From NCBI GenBank assembly GCA_018806915.1, contig JAGKQI010000105.1, forward strand, positions 3,038,001 to 3,102,000: a stretch of 64,000 nt of DNA, written 5' to 3'. The notes under the pieces were generated by a model. That model had not been told where the DNA came from, did not search any database, and saw only the letters and a list, made by a program, of their open reading frames with translations. This document shows positions 46,601 to 56,870 of this stretch, one piece after another; within the stretch, counting starts at the first letter, position 1; the number at the start of each line of letters is the position of its first letter. Both the position numbers and the translations under genes were made by a program. This DNA is from Phytophthora colocasiae (lineage: Eukaryota; Oomycota; Peronosporomycetes; Peronosporales; Peronosporaceae).

Positions 46601-47033
46601 GCAAGCCGACGTAGAACACCGGGTGTGTTCGCATCCGCTTTGGCAAGTCAAGCGTGTATGCCAGGCCCTTCTTGGCCACGACCGTAAATGGTCCGATGAA
46701 ACGCGGACGCAATTTCGTCTTAAAGACATTTGACACTGCATGTGTAGGTAGGTTCTTAGCGTTTAATAAAACCTGGTCACCGACCTTAAATTCCCATACA
46801 TTGCTTCTACCTTTTGTATCCGCTTGTTCCTTCTGAACGTCTTGGCTTTCAGCCATCGCGTCACGTACACGGCGTAATACGCTCAATCTCACCGAGAAGG
46901 AAGTCATCGACTTGTTTACGCACAGCAGAAGGGCTGATATCAGCAAGCTCGGAGTCGAGCGACGGCACAGCCTCTCCCCCACCAAGCCCAAGGCTACCGC
47001 GTGGCGGAGTGAGCGGAACGCGCGGGTGCGCAA
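45981..47033 (-). pseudogene. nested Gypsy integrase C-terminus and chromodomain
   Basis: Contains the GPY-type module (WEFKVGDQVLLNAKNL...LRPRFIGPFTVVAKKG...HPVFYVGLLKPY), a disordered linker and a C-terminal chromodomain (YHVERLMARR...YLVKWRGYPHSQNSWEFEGSL). Chromodomains of this kind steer integration to marked chromatin. The frame differs from the RNase H-integrase segment, which it overlaps at 46861-47033, so a frameshift separates them. Confidence 0.88.
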
Positions 47034-48555
47034 GGCCGTTCACGTAGAACGGGGTGAAGCCTGTCGAGGCATGCACCGCATTGTTCATGGAGAACTCAAC
47101 GAGAGGGAGCATAGCGCTCCAACGCTTCGGCGTTTCAGCGCATACGCTGCGGAGGATGTCCTCCAGAACGCGGTTCACGCGTTCGGTCTGACCGTCGGTC
47201 TGCGGATGGTCCGCCGTGGACATGTCCAGTCGAGTGCCCAGCACCTTGAAGACGGACGTCCAGAAGTGACCCGTGAAACGGGGATCTCGATCCGAGACAA
47301 TGGTCTCAGGCAGCCCATGCTGGCGGAAGACCCGATCGATGAAGATCGTCGCTGTACCAGCACCATCGACGGTGTCCGGCACAGCCGCTAGATGAGCCAT
47401 CTTGCTCAGACGGTCAACAAAGACCACCACGCCCGTGTTGCCTGCCGAGTCCTTCGGCAGGCCAAACACAAAGTCCATACTTATGGACTGCCAACACCCA
47501 GAGGGTACAGGTAAGCTCGCCAAAGGCGCAGCCGCATGCGGCGAGGGTTTAACCCGCTGACACGTCTCGCACGTGCGCACATATGTGCTGACCCACTTGT
47601 ACATCTTCGGCCACCAGTACATGGAGCTCACCGAGCCGTACGTCTTCTCGCGACCGAGGTGGCCGCCTGTGGGTGTGTCGTGAGCCTCATAGAGGATACG
47701 GTACTTCAGATCCTCATCGTGAGGAACTACCACTCGTGGTGGGTCATCCTGACCCGTGCTGTAGTACAGCAGACCGCCTTCCAGGCTGTAGCGTTGGAGT
47801 CTCGCCTTTAGGCGTCGTGACAGAGTCACCTTTGAGTCTTTAAACTCATCGCTCCCCAGAGCTTGGAGCAACGCGACACAAGAGTCGTCCTGAGCGTACG
47901 CTGCTCGAACCATGTCCGTCACGGACGACGTCACCGAGGTGACATGAGATAACTCATAGTCCGGGCGACGTGATAACGCGTCAGCGAGGACGTTCTGCCT
48001 GCCAGGCTTGTACTTCACCTCGAAGTTATACTCCGCAAAGAAGGAGAGCCATCGGGCCATCCTCTGCGAGAGGTGAGGCGACTGCGTCGCTGTGCGTAGT
48101 GACGCATGATCCGTGTAGATCACAAACGGCTTGGAGCCGAGCAGGTGAACCCTGAATTTGACGAGAGCGTACTTCATCGCAAGTAGCTCCTTGTCATGAA
48201 CTGGATAGTTCTTCTCAGCAGCCTTGAGCTGTCGCGACTCAAACGCAATGACGCGTTCGCGCCCTTCGGCGTCCGCTTGTAGCAAAGCACTGCCGATGGC
48301 AAAGTCAGAGGCGTCACAGACGACAATAAACGGACGAGCGGGGTCTGGCAGCGCCAGTATCGGTGCCTGAAGCAGGCTATCCTTGATACAAGTGAACGCA
48401 TTCTCGTGCTCGGCACGCCATACCCACTCGGCATCCTTCTTAAGGAGATCCGTCAGTGGCCGAGCCAACTCAGCGTAGTTCTCGCTGTACTTGTGCAAGT
48501 AGTTGGCCAAACCCAGCCACTTACGCAAGTCCTTCTGGTTCAAGGAACCGGCCAA
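46861..48555 (-). pseudogene. nested Gypsy RNase H and integrase
   Basis: RT connection (LGLANYLHKYSENYAELARPL), an RNase H with all expected acidic residues (CDASDFAIGSALLQ; HDKELLAMKYAL; YTDHASLRTA), HHCC zinc domain (GGHLGREKTY...CETCQRVK) and integrase core (MDFVFGLPK; VSDRDPRFTGHF; TDGQTERVNR). The N-terminus overlaps the RT ORF in another frame (48540-48555), and the C-terminus leaves frame before the chromodomain. Confidence 0.93.
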
Positions 48556-49415
48556 TCCACAATGGCCTTGACCTTTGCTGGATCAGCACGAAGGCCATGC
48601 TTCCCAATGAAGCACCCTAGGAAGGGGATTTCTTCCGCGCCAAAGACGCACTTGTCTGCGTTGGCGTACAGCTTGTTCGTGCGCATGCACTCGAGCACAG
48701 CTCTCACGTGTTCCACGTGCACCTCAACGTCAGTCTTGCCGTGTTCGGCCTGACTGTGGACGAACACGTCGTCAAAGTACGTTTGTGCGAATGCCCGTAG
48801 GGGCCTGAACAGCTGCGTCACTAGACGATTGAACGTTGCGGGCGCGTTCGAGAGCCCTTGGGGCATGACGAGCCACTCCCAGAGCATACCGCTCGGGGTG
48901 CTCACCGCTGTAAGCGGAATATCACTGGCTCGCATGAGCAGCTGATAGTACCCATCGACTAAGTCGAGTGCACTGTACATGGTGCAACCCACCATGTTGT
49001 TCTGAAGAACATCCTTCCTAGGAATCGGCGTCTGCGCCGGAATCGTGGCAGTGTTGAGCTTGTTAAAAGCGTGAACGATACGCCACTTGCCATTCGGCTT
49101 TCTGACACAGAACGTTGGCGCGGAATGCGGAGACTTGCTCTCGCGCACGAGACCCGCCGCGTGCTTCGCACGGAAGAAGGCGTCAATGACGTCGCATTGC
49201 TCTTTAGGAAGAGGCCACTGTCGGGTCACGCAGTACTTAGTTCCGGGAACTAAGTCGATCTCATGACGAACGCCTCGGTCGGGAGGCAGGCCACTCGGTG
49301 GTTCCTTCGAGACAACGTCTCCATATTCCTTCAGCAAGGAGTGGAAGGGATCCGAGGGATTCTTGAGGATCTCCGATCCACTCCTGGCGTTCAACGCCTT
49401 CTTGACTTCGGCCAA
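48540..49415 (-). pseudogene. nested Gypsy reverse transcriptase
   Basis: About 291 residues with RT motifs in order: RQWPLPKEQCDVIDAFF, SPHSAPTFCVRKPNGKWRIVHAFNKLN, YSALDLVDGYYQLLM, MPQGLSNAPATFNRLV, and the catalytic YFDDVFVHS. It ends at a frameshift into the connection/RNase H ORF. Confidence 0.93.
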
Positions 49416-50230
49416 GACGGACTCGTCAACGAGGACGACGAGTTTAACTCCTCCTCAGGTCGAACGATGACCACCTCGGCGAATTCGCCAGCCTTCAAGG
49501 CATCGCCAAAGTCGGTGAAGGACATCTCTTCTAGCTCAAGGAGCTTGTCAACACTTGGCAAGTCGTCCAGCAGGACACTGCCTTCGGCACTACCGCCCAC
49601 TCCATCAACCAGAGTGTATAGCTGCCCACAGCCCTCCGGTGCGTCGGCACTTGACGTCACGGATGACTCAGACGCAGAGCGTCTCGCCCGAAGGGCCTTA
49701 CGACGTCTTCGCCTAGCCGAAGATCGTCTACTCGACGGAGTACGTGCCGTCGCACAAGTTTCGGCCTCTCTCGGCCCAGTGTCAGGGACACTCAGCGATC
49801 CACTCGGTCGACGACCGATGCCGCTCAGCGGAGTACGTGCCGCTGCACAATCAATGACCGTAACAGGTCCAGTGTCAGAGACACTCAGCGATCGACTTGG
49901 TCCACGACCAGTATCACTCGACGGAGTACGTGCCGCTCCACAGTTCACGGCCTGGTAAGGCCCGATGCCATCGGCATCCAGTGACGGTCCATGACCGGCG
50001 TCACTCGGGTTACGTGAGCTTTGCCCACACGTTGACTCACTGCCAACCAGCGCTATGCGCTCAACAGGGCTGCGATCCTCGCACTCGGTGCTGTCCACTA
50101 ACTCGGACACACCGACTTCCAGCATCATTGCCGACTCGGCTCGATGCTCGCGCCAATAGCGCTTCTGCTTCCCTAGCAGAGGTGGGTTCATGACTCGCCA
50201 AAGCTCCACTAGGAGAGAAGTGCGTAGCAC
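49391..50230 (-). pseudogene. nested Gypsy protease-RT linker region
   Basis: 279 codons with no fold I recognise, containing several imperfect Ser/Gly/Pro-rich repeats (SDTGPVTVID; VPDTGPREAE) and an acidic end. It lies between protease and RT, where many Gypsy elements have a long variable linker. Confidence 0.55.
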
Positions 50231-50611
50231 CTAAGGTCTTCGACCTCCAGTCGATCCATGGCTCGTGGCGCTCCAGCCACGCCATACCAAGGATGAGGTC
50301 GTACCTCGAATCCAGGTCCAAGACCAAGCAGCGTTCCACGCTGTCGAAGTCCAGGAACTTCAGCCGTAGGTCCATCGGGACCTTGGCTGCCGTGATACGG
50401 ACGCCCGTCGCTAGACGGACAGTGACGGTGTCACCTCTTCGCGCTCGAAGCGCCTCAGCATATTGCTGACTACCTCAACGGTGGAGCGTCTGACGTAGTT
50501 GCCAGACGCTCCTGAATCGATCAACACGATCCACGGCTTCTCGAAGCCCTTCACGTCCACATGGACGACCAGCAAGCCCTGCTTGCTCACACGTTCCGTG
50601 TTCAAGAGCAC
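50061..50611 (-). pseudogene. nested Gypsy aspartic protease
   Basis: Two overlapping-frame pieces: 50611-50411 with the active site VLIDSGASGNYVR, and 50375-50061 with YDLILGMAWLERHEPWIDW, the second half of a retropepsin. A frameshift lies near 50410. Confidence 0.8.
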
Positions 50612-50687
50612 GGAGCTCTTCGGGCTGAGCCCCAGTGCCTCTCACGCACTGCAGAACTCAGTTCTTCCCCAGTAGACCGCCCCGCGT

Positions 50688-51662
50688 CTACTGGGAGCCG
50701 TCGTTTCCCTGGGCAGAGCCCAAAGCGGGACCCGCGACAGGGTTGCGGCCATTCTGGCCGGCGCGCTCTTTGCGCAGAGGGCAGTTGGGCCTCAGGTGTG
50801 TGGGACTACCACACGTGTAGCACCGACGAGTGCTCATACGCTGCACCGCAGCTCGTAGCTCGGCTACTTCATCTTCAGCATAGCTGAGGTCCATGGGTTC
50901 GGGTCCCCGGACCCTGTGCTATTAGCACCGACCCTCGACAACTTAAAGTTGTGTTCAGCATTCAATGCCACGCTAACAGCGTCCTCGAAGGTGCGAGGAT
51001 TCTGACGGAATGCTCTCCGTCCTGGCCACGCCAGCTCTCAGACCTTCCATGAAGATAGTCACAGTGACCACCTCAGGTAGAGGATCGGCAGCCATGCCGG
51101 CAATGAGCGTGCGCAGCTCTTGGACATAGTCCACCAGGTCCTTCTTGCCCTGTCGGCAAGCGAGGAAGCGTGACCGCACGCGATACGCCTGGTTAGGTGG
51201 AGCAAATACTTGCGTAAGTTTGGCCTTAAGCTCACCCCAAGTGGGGAAGGCCATTTCTACCGACGTCCCAGACGTCAAGGCTCATTCTCGTGCTCGACCT
51301 TCGAGCTTAGAGATGGCGAACGCCACGCGTTGGCCTTCCAACTGGAGCATAGCGGCCCCCATGGCCATCTCGACCTCTCGGGTCCACAATAGGAGGTTCT
51401 CTCCTTCGTGCCCGTGAAAGGTCTTCACGCTGAGCGTGACGGGCTTAGCTCGGAGCGGGATTAACTCCTTTACATTCCGCTGAATGTGCTCAACGAGAGC
51501 GTTCTCGTACGAGGCAAATGCCTCCAGGCGCGCGTTGACGGCCTCCGGCCCTTGAGACGCAAGGTGCGCCATACCTTCAGGGCCCAGCAAGGACGTAAGC
51601 TTGTTAAGCGTGTCCCGCTGACTCGGAGTCAAGTGAGCGTATGCTTCTGGCTCCATTCTCAC
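50688..51662 (-). pseudogene. nested Gypsy gag
   Basis: 51662-51285: capsid N-terminus ([28 protein letters not shown]). An in-frame TGA at 51282-51284 stands where REWAL is usual (Trp codon changed to stop). It continues through TWGELKAKLTQVFAPPN...RFLACRQGKKDLVDYVQELRTL, then frameshifts near 51025 and again near 50900 before the zinc knuckle CYTCGSPTHLRPNC. Broken gag. Confidence 0.85.
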
Positions 51663-51713
51663 AGAGAAACAGTCTTCAACTCAGGAGTTGGATTGACTAC
51701 AAGTGCTACCAGA

Positions 51714-52125
51714 TGCAGCGGGGCTGCGTAGGTGTGCACGGCACAGAGGAAGTTGGGTTGACTCGTAGAGTCCTGCTTGCAAGGCACTAGCCTTCGGTTC
51801 TATACAAGAACCAAGTAGTCCACTAAATACGGGACTCTCACAATCAGTGTCCCTATAATAAAGGAACTAACACTAATTATGTAAAATGCAAACTGATTTT
51901 TATTTATTTTATTGCCCTAATCCTGAATGTAACGGATTTAGTATCTAACATACTAAATCCTAATCAAATGTAATGTGTGGCTCTGAGCTAACAGCCAGCA
52001 ACTGGCTACATGTGTGACGTGTGAGAAACACTATGTGTTGTACACGGATCTGTGACTTGTGACCTGGATGGTGTATACCACACCTATTGTAGCCAAGGCG
52101 CGCAGCGCCGTGTAACCCCGTTACA
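51714..52125 (-). repeat. nested Gypsy 5' LTR
   Basis: 412 bp. In element orientation its CA end is followed by TC and then TGGTAGCACTTGTAG, a plausible primer-binding site at 51711-51697. Confidence 0.93.
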
Positions 52126-52130
52126 CCGAG

Positions 52131-53630
52131 AGGGTTGCAACGCATGTCGTTAGGGCCCTCCGGCGCCAAGTTCCTGAAATCGCGTGTGAAGAAACAGGAT
52201 ACGCGATCGGTGGCCGCAAAGCTGGAGGTCAAGATGCCCGATCAGCAAGAAAATCGCCGGATCCGGACGGACCAGACCGCGCCGACGACTAATTCCACTG
52301 GATCGAGCAACAAGTTGGACGATTACTTTCAAATGGCGATGGATTGTTTCTTGAAAGAGCGGAATCTCGCGACACCCCGATCGCCGATAAAAGGGGAGTT
52401 GGATGTTGAAATGGAGTCCGTCACGGCCTCGGATCCGGATGCATGGGAATACGATCCGGACGATATGGGCATACCAAGTTCTGGTGGACAGATGTCGAGC
52501 CGAGCAGTGATCGCATCCGCGGCAATCGGTCAAGGAGGATCGTCGATGATCCAGCGGGTCCGGATCTCAGCGATCTCGGATCTGAAAGATTTTGCGGGTA
52601 AAGATCTGGACGAAGATCGCGCTCGGGCCTGGATCAGTAAAGTCAAGTCAGCATTTCAGCGCGATCAGGCTACGGAAGAAGAGAAATGCCTCACATTTGC
52701 AGATCTGATGGTGGGACCGGCAAAGAACTGGTACAGGCAGCTCAGTCGAACGACGAAAACCAAGTGGGCAGATCTGTTGGACAGTTTCCAGACCCAGTAT
52801 TGTGGGTTGGGTATGTCGGTCGCGTGGCAATACTATCACGCTCGCAAGCGATCGGAGGAGACTCCCTTGACTATCTCTACCGGCTCAACGTGGCGGCTTT
52901 ACGTGCTAGACTGAAGATCAAGGATGGGAGCCCTAAGGCCCGCCGGGAACATGTAGATCACTATATCGAGACATTGGGAGATCCGGAGTTAGCTGATCGG
53001 CTGACCCTACTCCGGCTGAATGACGTCGATGAACTTGAGGAAGTACTTCGTGCCCGGGAACGGGCGAAAAGCAGACAGCGTAAATCTGCGTTCGGATCGA
53101 AGTACAGACAAAAGGCACCGGCCAGTGCCCCGGCGGCACCCACCCGGGCGGTGGTACGGGCGATCCAAACCCAGGATCCGAGCTCGGAATCGGAGGAAAT
53201 ATCCGGATCGGACGGGTCCGATTCTGAAGGCGATCTCCGGAGAATATATCTTGCTGCGTCGGAAGACAAGCAGATCGGCACTGGGGGCGTCCCCCACCAA
53301 CAGGATCAGTCGCGATCGCAGGTGAACACGCAAGATCGAGGCTGGATCGCGGATCGCAGGGGTACGTCGGACCACGATCGAGGTCGCTGTTCACACTGTG
53401 GTTCGCGGAAGCATACGGATCTGGACTGCTGGAGACGTCTAACCTGCGAAAAGTGCGGGAAGAGAGGTCACCCAACAGATCGCTGTCTGTATACCTGCCG
53501 TGGTTGTGGGGAGATCCATGAAGCTGGAGAATGCCCCATGGAAGAATTCTACAACCAGATCCGCAAGTGGTACGACCCGACCCGACATGCCGGATTGTTC
53601 CCCGAGAAGGTGGAAAAGATGTTAAACTAG
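52131..53630 (+). pseudogene. giant Gypsy gag, 3' part with three zinc knuckles
   Basis: Continues gag from 44425. It includes a capsid region (FAGKDLDEDRARAWISKVKSAF...WADLLDSFQTQY), one frameshift near 52855 into the frame ending at 53630, and a C-terminal array of three Cys/His knuckles (CSHCGSRKHTDLDC, CEKCGKRGHPTDRC, CRGCGEIHEAGEC). Its stop codon TAG (53628-53630) directly follows a candidate slippery heptamer. Confidence 0.88.
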
Positions 53631-53668
53631 GACGCTCGCCGGTTTGGAAACCGGTACGAGCCGAGCGT
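53621..53668 (+). promoter_or_regulatory. candidate -1 ribosomal frameshift signal
   Basis: GTTAAAC (53621-53627) is in the gag phase G TTA AAC and is followed at once by the gag stop TAG. Four bases after the heptamer a two-stage stem begins: ACGCTCG (53632-53638) pairs with CGAGCGT (53662-53668), and CCGGTTT (53639-53645) with AAACCGG (53648-53654), leaving a 7-nt bulge. The protease ORF is open in the -1 frame across this site (53531-54946). GTTAAAC is a known -1 slippery heptamer. Confidence 0.65.
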
Positions 53669-54946
53669 TCTGAGTACTGCATCTATGCATATGTGAACAA
53701 GGAATCGAGAGATCAAGATAGGGAGAATTCGGATCTGCGCGGTAATACATGTAAGTTGCATTCGTATACTGCTAAGATCGCGAGTCTTCCCCGGATCGAT
53801 GAGTTCTCGCGATCTGGTGCGGAAGTAGCTTTGGATCTCAAGGAAGGAGAATCCAGGGGGTATTGGAAATACCACGCACCAGGAAAATGGTTCCGCCAAG
53901 CCAAGATCTCAGGCAAGATCAATCAGGAAAGAGCGATCTTGCTCCTGGACACTGGCGCCGAGGTATCCATCTTGGATACCACCTTTGCTCGTAAGGTTGG
54001 GTGCCACTTTGACACTAGTCAGAGACAGGAGTGTGTTGGGATCGGCGATAATGTGTACACCACCGAGGGAAGAACGAGGATCAAGATCACACTTGCGGGA
54101 TACTTGGTCTACTTTTTCGATATTTGGATCGGAGATCTATCCGGACAAGATGCGATCCTGGGTATGGATTTCATGATCCCGGCTGGGGTCCGGATGGATC
54201 TGGCAGAGGGATCGATGTGCTTACCTAATGAAGTGGGGATACCACTTAGTGGTCGCAAAAGATTATACGGGGAGAAGGTGAGATCAGTGAAATTGGAGGA
54301 AGATCTACATATCCCAGTTGGGGGATCTGAAGAGACCGCATCGAGAGTGAAATTATCGGCGACGGAGAAATTATGGGTGACCAGAGGCGACCGATGGGTA
54401 CCCACCGTGGTAAATGGACCCGGCCGAACTCGGTACTTAGTGATCACGAATTTGAGCGAGAAGATTTTACGACTGGATCACAGATTACATGTCGGGATGG
54501 TACTTGATCAAGAAAAAGTTCCTCGCTACCCCGGGTTTGTGTCGGTCGGGTCCCGGCGTTACATGGAGTGGCAGAATCTAGCTCTAGAAGCGACAGTGGA
54601 CGCAAGACCGGAACCTCAGGAAACCGTAGAGATCCCCTTACCGTCGGTCGAACGGCCGACCTACGTTACGCCGCGATCTATACTCCGTCGAGGTGGGGCA
54701 ATCAAGACCGATCCTGATCCTGCACCAATATCGACATTGGAACCGCGATCACCGACCGATACGGCCGAAGTCAAGGTCGCATTCATCGATCCCCAACCGG
54801 ATCCCATGGATACCCCACCGATCACGATCAGTTCCGACAAGACCCCGAGTGGCGAAGCTGGGGCGGTGAGACTGAGACGAATGAGAGCTTGCCAGATCAG
54901 GCCCCAGGTCGGACAGATCGGACATGTGAAAAGGAAATCGAGGTAA
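53631..54946 (+). CDS. giant Gypsy protease region
   Basis: Entered by -1 frameshift from gag. The retropepsin lies at about 53920-54240: LLLDTGAEVSILDTTFA (active-site DTG) and DAILGMDFMIPAGVRMDL (flap and second half). Downstream to 54946 is a polar linker with no recognised domain. The open frame begins at 53531, overlapping gag by 100 bp. Confidence 0.85.
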
Positions 54947-55077
54947 AACAGAAAAACCAGATTTTCAAATCGAGATCCAGCATGTATCCGACGCCGATGC
55001 CGTCCCCATGGTTAAAGACACCCTGATCTTGACAGCCAAGGGACGACAGGCTGCGCGATCAATCAACGGATGAACCT

Positions 55078-56298
55078 GATCCGACATCTCCGGAAGGAAT
55101 CGAGAACGCCGATCAGACCCACTTACACGAAAGTGGCGATTTTTCGGCCGAAGATCTAGCCGATAATCTCGCAGTAGTACCAGAAATCCAGATCTCCACC
55201 ACTGAAGAAGTCAAGATCGAAGATCTGCAAGTAGGAAATCCGGGATCGGCTACCCCGGAGGAGATCGAGAAACTTCGACAGATTATTTGGAAGAAGCGAC
55301 ATCTCCTGATCGGAAAGGGAAACGCACTTCCTCCAGCGGCCAAGGGTGTTATATGCGATATCGACGTGGGTGATGCAAAGCCGATCGCACAACGAGTCCG
55401 GAAAGGTGGCGCCACAGTTTCGCGAGAAAGTATCGGATCTTATCAAAGGACTCCTAGCTGCCAAGATCATTCGGCCATCGACATCGCCATGGGCATCTCC
55501 GATCGTGGTGATCATCAAGAAGAACGGTGTAGACATCCGACTATGTATCGATTATCGGCTGGTGAACGGTCTCACGAGGCTGATGATCTACCCAATGCCT
55601 CTGATCAATGACCTGTTAGAAGATCTTGACAAGGTTCTGTGGTACTGCTCATTAGACATGGCGAGTGGATTCTGGGTCGTATCAATGACCGATCGAGCTC
55701 GCGCGATCTCAGCTTTCATCACCCCGTCCGGCCTCTTCGAGTGGAATCGCATGCCGTTCGGGCTGAAGAACGCCCCTCAGATCTATCAACGTCTTGTGGA
55801 CAACGCCCTATATGGATTTTTGAAGATCTCCCAGTCAGAGAATACGGAAGACTCCGCAGATGTGTTTGAATCAGGGATCCCGGAAGATCCTGGTCGCCCG
55901 TCGGTTCTAGGACGGAGATCATACATCGACGATATCTTGATCACGGCTGGATCATGGGATCAAATGTGCGATCGGGTGGAAGACCTATTGAGGCCTGTGA
56001 TAAATGGAATCTCTCGATCAGTGTGGCGAAGAGCTTCTGGGGCATGGATAAGGTGGAATATCTCGGACACAAAGTGTCGATCGACGGATTGGAGGCAAAC
56101 CCGAAAGACCTGAAGTCTCTGACGGATCTGCCATTCCCTGGGTCGCTCCGATCCATGCAATCGTTCCTGGGAAGTTTGAATTACTATAGTCGGTTCATCG
56201 AGGATTACGCGATCTATGCATCGGTCCTATATGAACTACGTGAAGTGGAGTTCTGCAGAACTGAAGAAGCGACCAGATCTTCGAAAGATCATGGATAG
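55078..56298 (+). pseudogene. giant Gypsy reverse transcriptase
   Basis: RT motifs: VAPQFREKVSDLIKGLLAAKIIRPS, SPWASPIVVIIKKNG-DIRLCIDYRLVN, YCSLDMASGFWVVSM, MPFGLKNAPQIYQRLVDNAL, catalytic YIDDILI, then KVEYLGHKVSIDGLEANP and FLGSLNYYSRFIEDYA. Frameshifts lie near 55410 and 55985. A 70-residue acidic insertion (KISQSENTEDSADVFES...) sits between the palm motifs before YIDD, longer than in the nested Gypsy. Confidence 0.9.
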
Positions 56299-56870
56299 TA
56301 CGGACCCGATCAATCGAGATCCCGTTGCGCTTAAGTCGAATCAGGATGGATCACCCGGCACCTTGACTCAAAAGGGAATAGTACGCCGGATCTTAACTTG
56401 GGGCGACGCCTCCCCCCTGTTCAAGCAAGGTCGGAGCCAATCTGGCCCAAAGAGCTGGCGACGAAAGGTGGGGTAGAGCACACAGGGCGTTTACAGCCTT
56501 GAAAACCAAGATCGCGTCGACCCCGATCCTCCGTCACTTCGACATGACAAAGTTACCCGTGGTGATCGTGTATGCCAGTGACTGGGCGATCTCCGCCGCA
56601 TTAATGCAGGAACACGACCAGATCTACCACCCGGTCGCATTTGCCAGTCGAACCTTGAAGACGAACGAGTTAAACTATAATGTTGCCGAAAAGGAGGTGT
56701 TGGCTCTACTTCGATCCTGGATCTACACTACACCCTGTTGGTGGGACGTCGGATCAAGGTCCTAACCAGACACTCCACGCTTGCCTGGCTGTTCAAGTCT
56801 GCCGGCCTTCAAGGGCGTCTGGGACAATGGTCTGCTCTCCTGTCCCCATGGACACTCGAGATCACGAAGT
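56299..56870 (+). pseudogene. giant Gypsy RNase H-1, degenerate
   Basis: Follows the RT thumb. The usual Gypsy RNase H fold is visible (LKTKIASTPILRHF; VVIVYASDWAISAALMQ; HPVAFASRTLKTNELNYNVAEKEVLALL; VLTRHSTLAWLF), but the first Asp (DAS) is Tyr (YAS) and the Asp of TDH is Arg (TRH); only the Glu is kept. The nested Gypsy keeps all three. So this domain is probably a structural tether. Frameshifts near 56300-56490 and 56740 separate the pieces. Confidence 0.8.

Larger units (their letters stand above)
44426..52125 (-). mobile_element. nested Ty3/Gypsy chromovirus
   Basis: A 7.7-kb element on the minus strand inserted in the giant element's gag. LTRs 44426-44836 and 51714-52125 (411/412 bp; TGTAACGGGG...CCGCTGCA in element orientation) are nearly identical. 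The target duplication CCGAG is perfect (44421-44425 and 52126-52130). Order in element direction: gag, protease, RT, RNase H, integrase, chromodomain. A plus-strand ORF lies between chromodomain and 3' LTR. Coding regions have several frameshifts and a stop despite the young LTRs. Confidence 0.95.
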
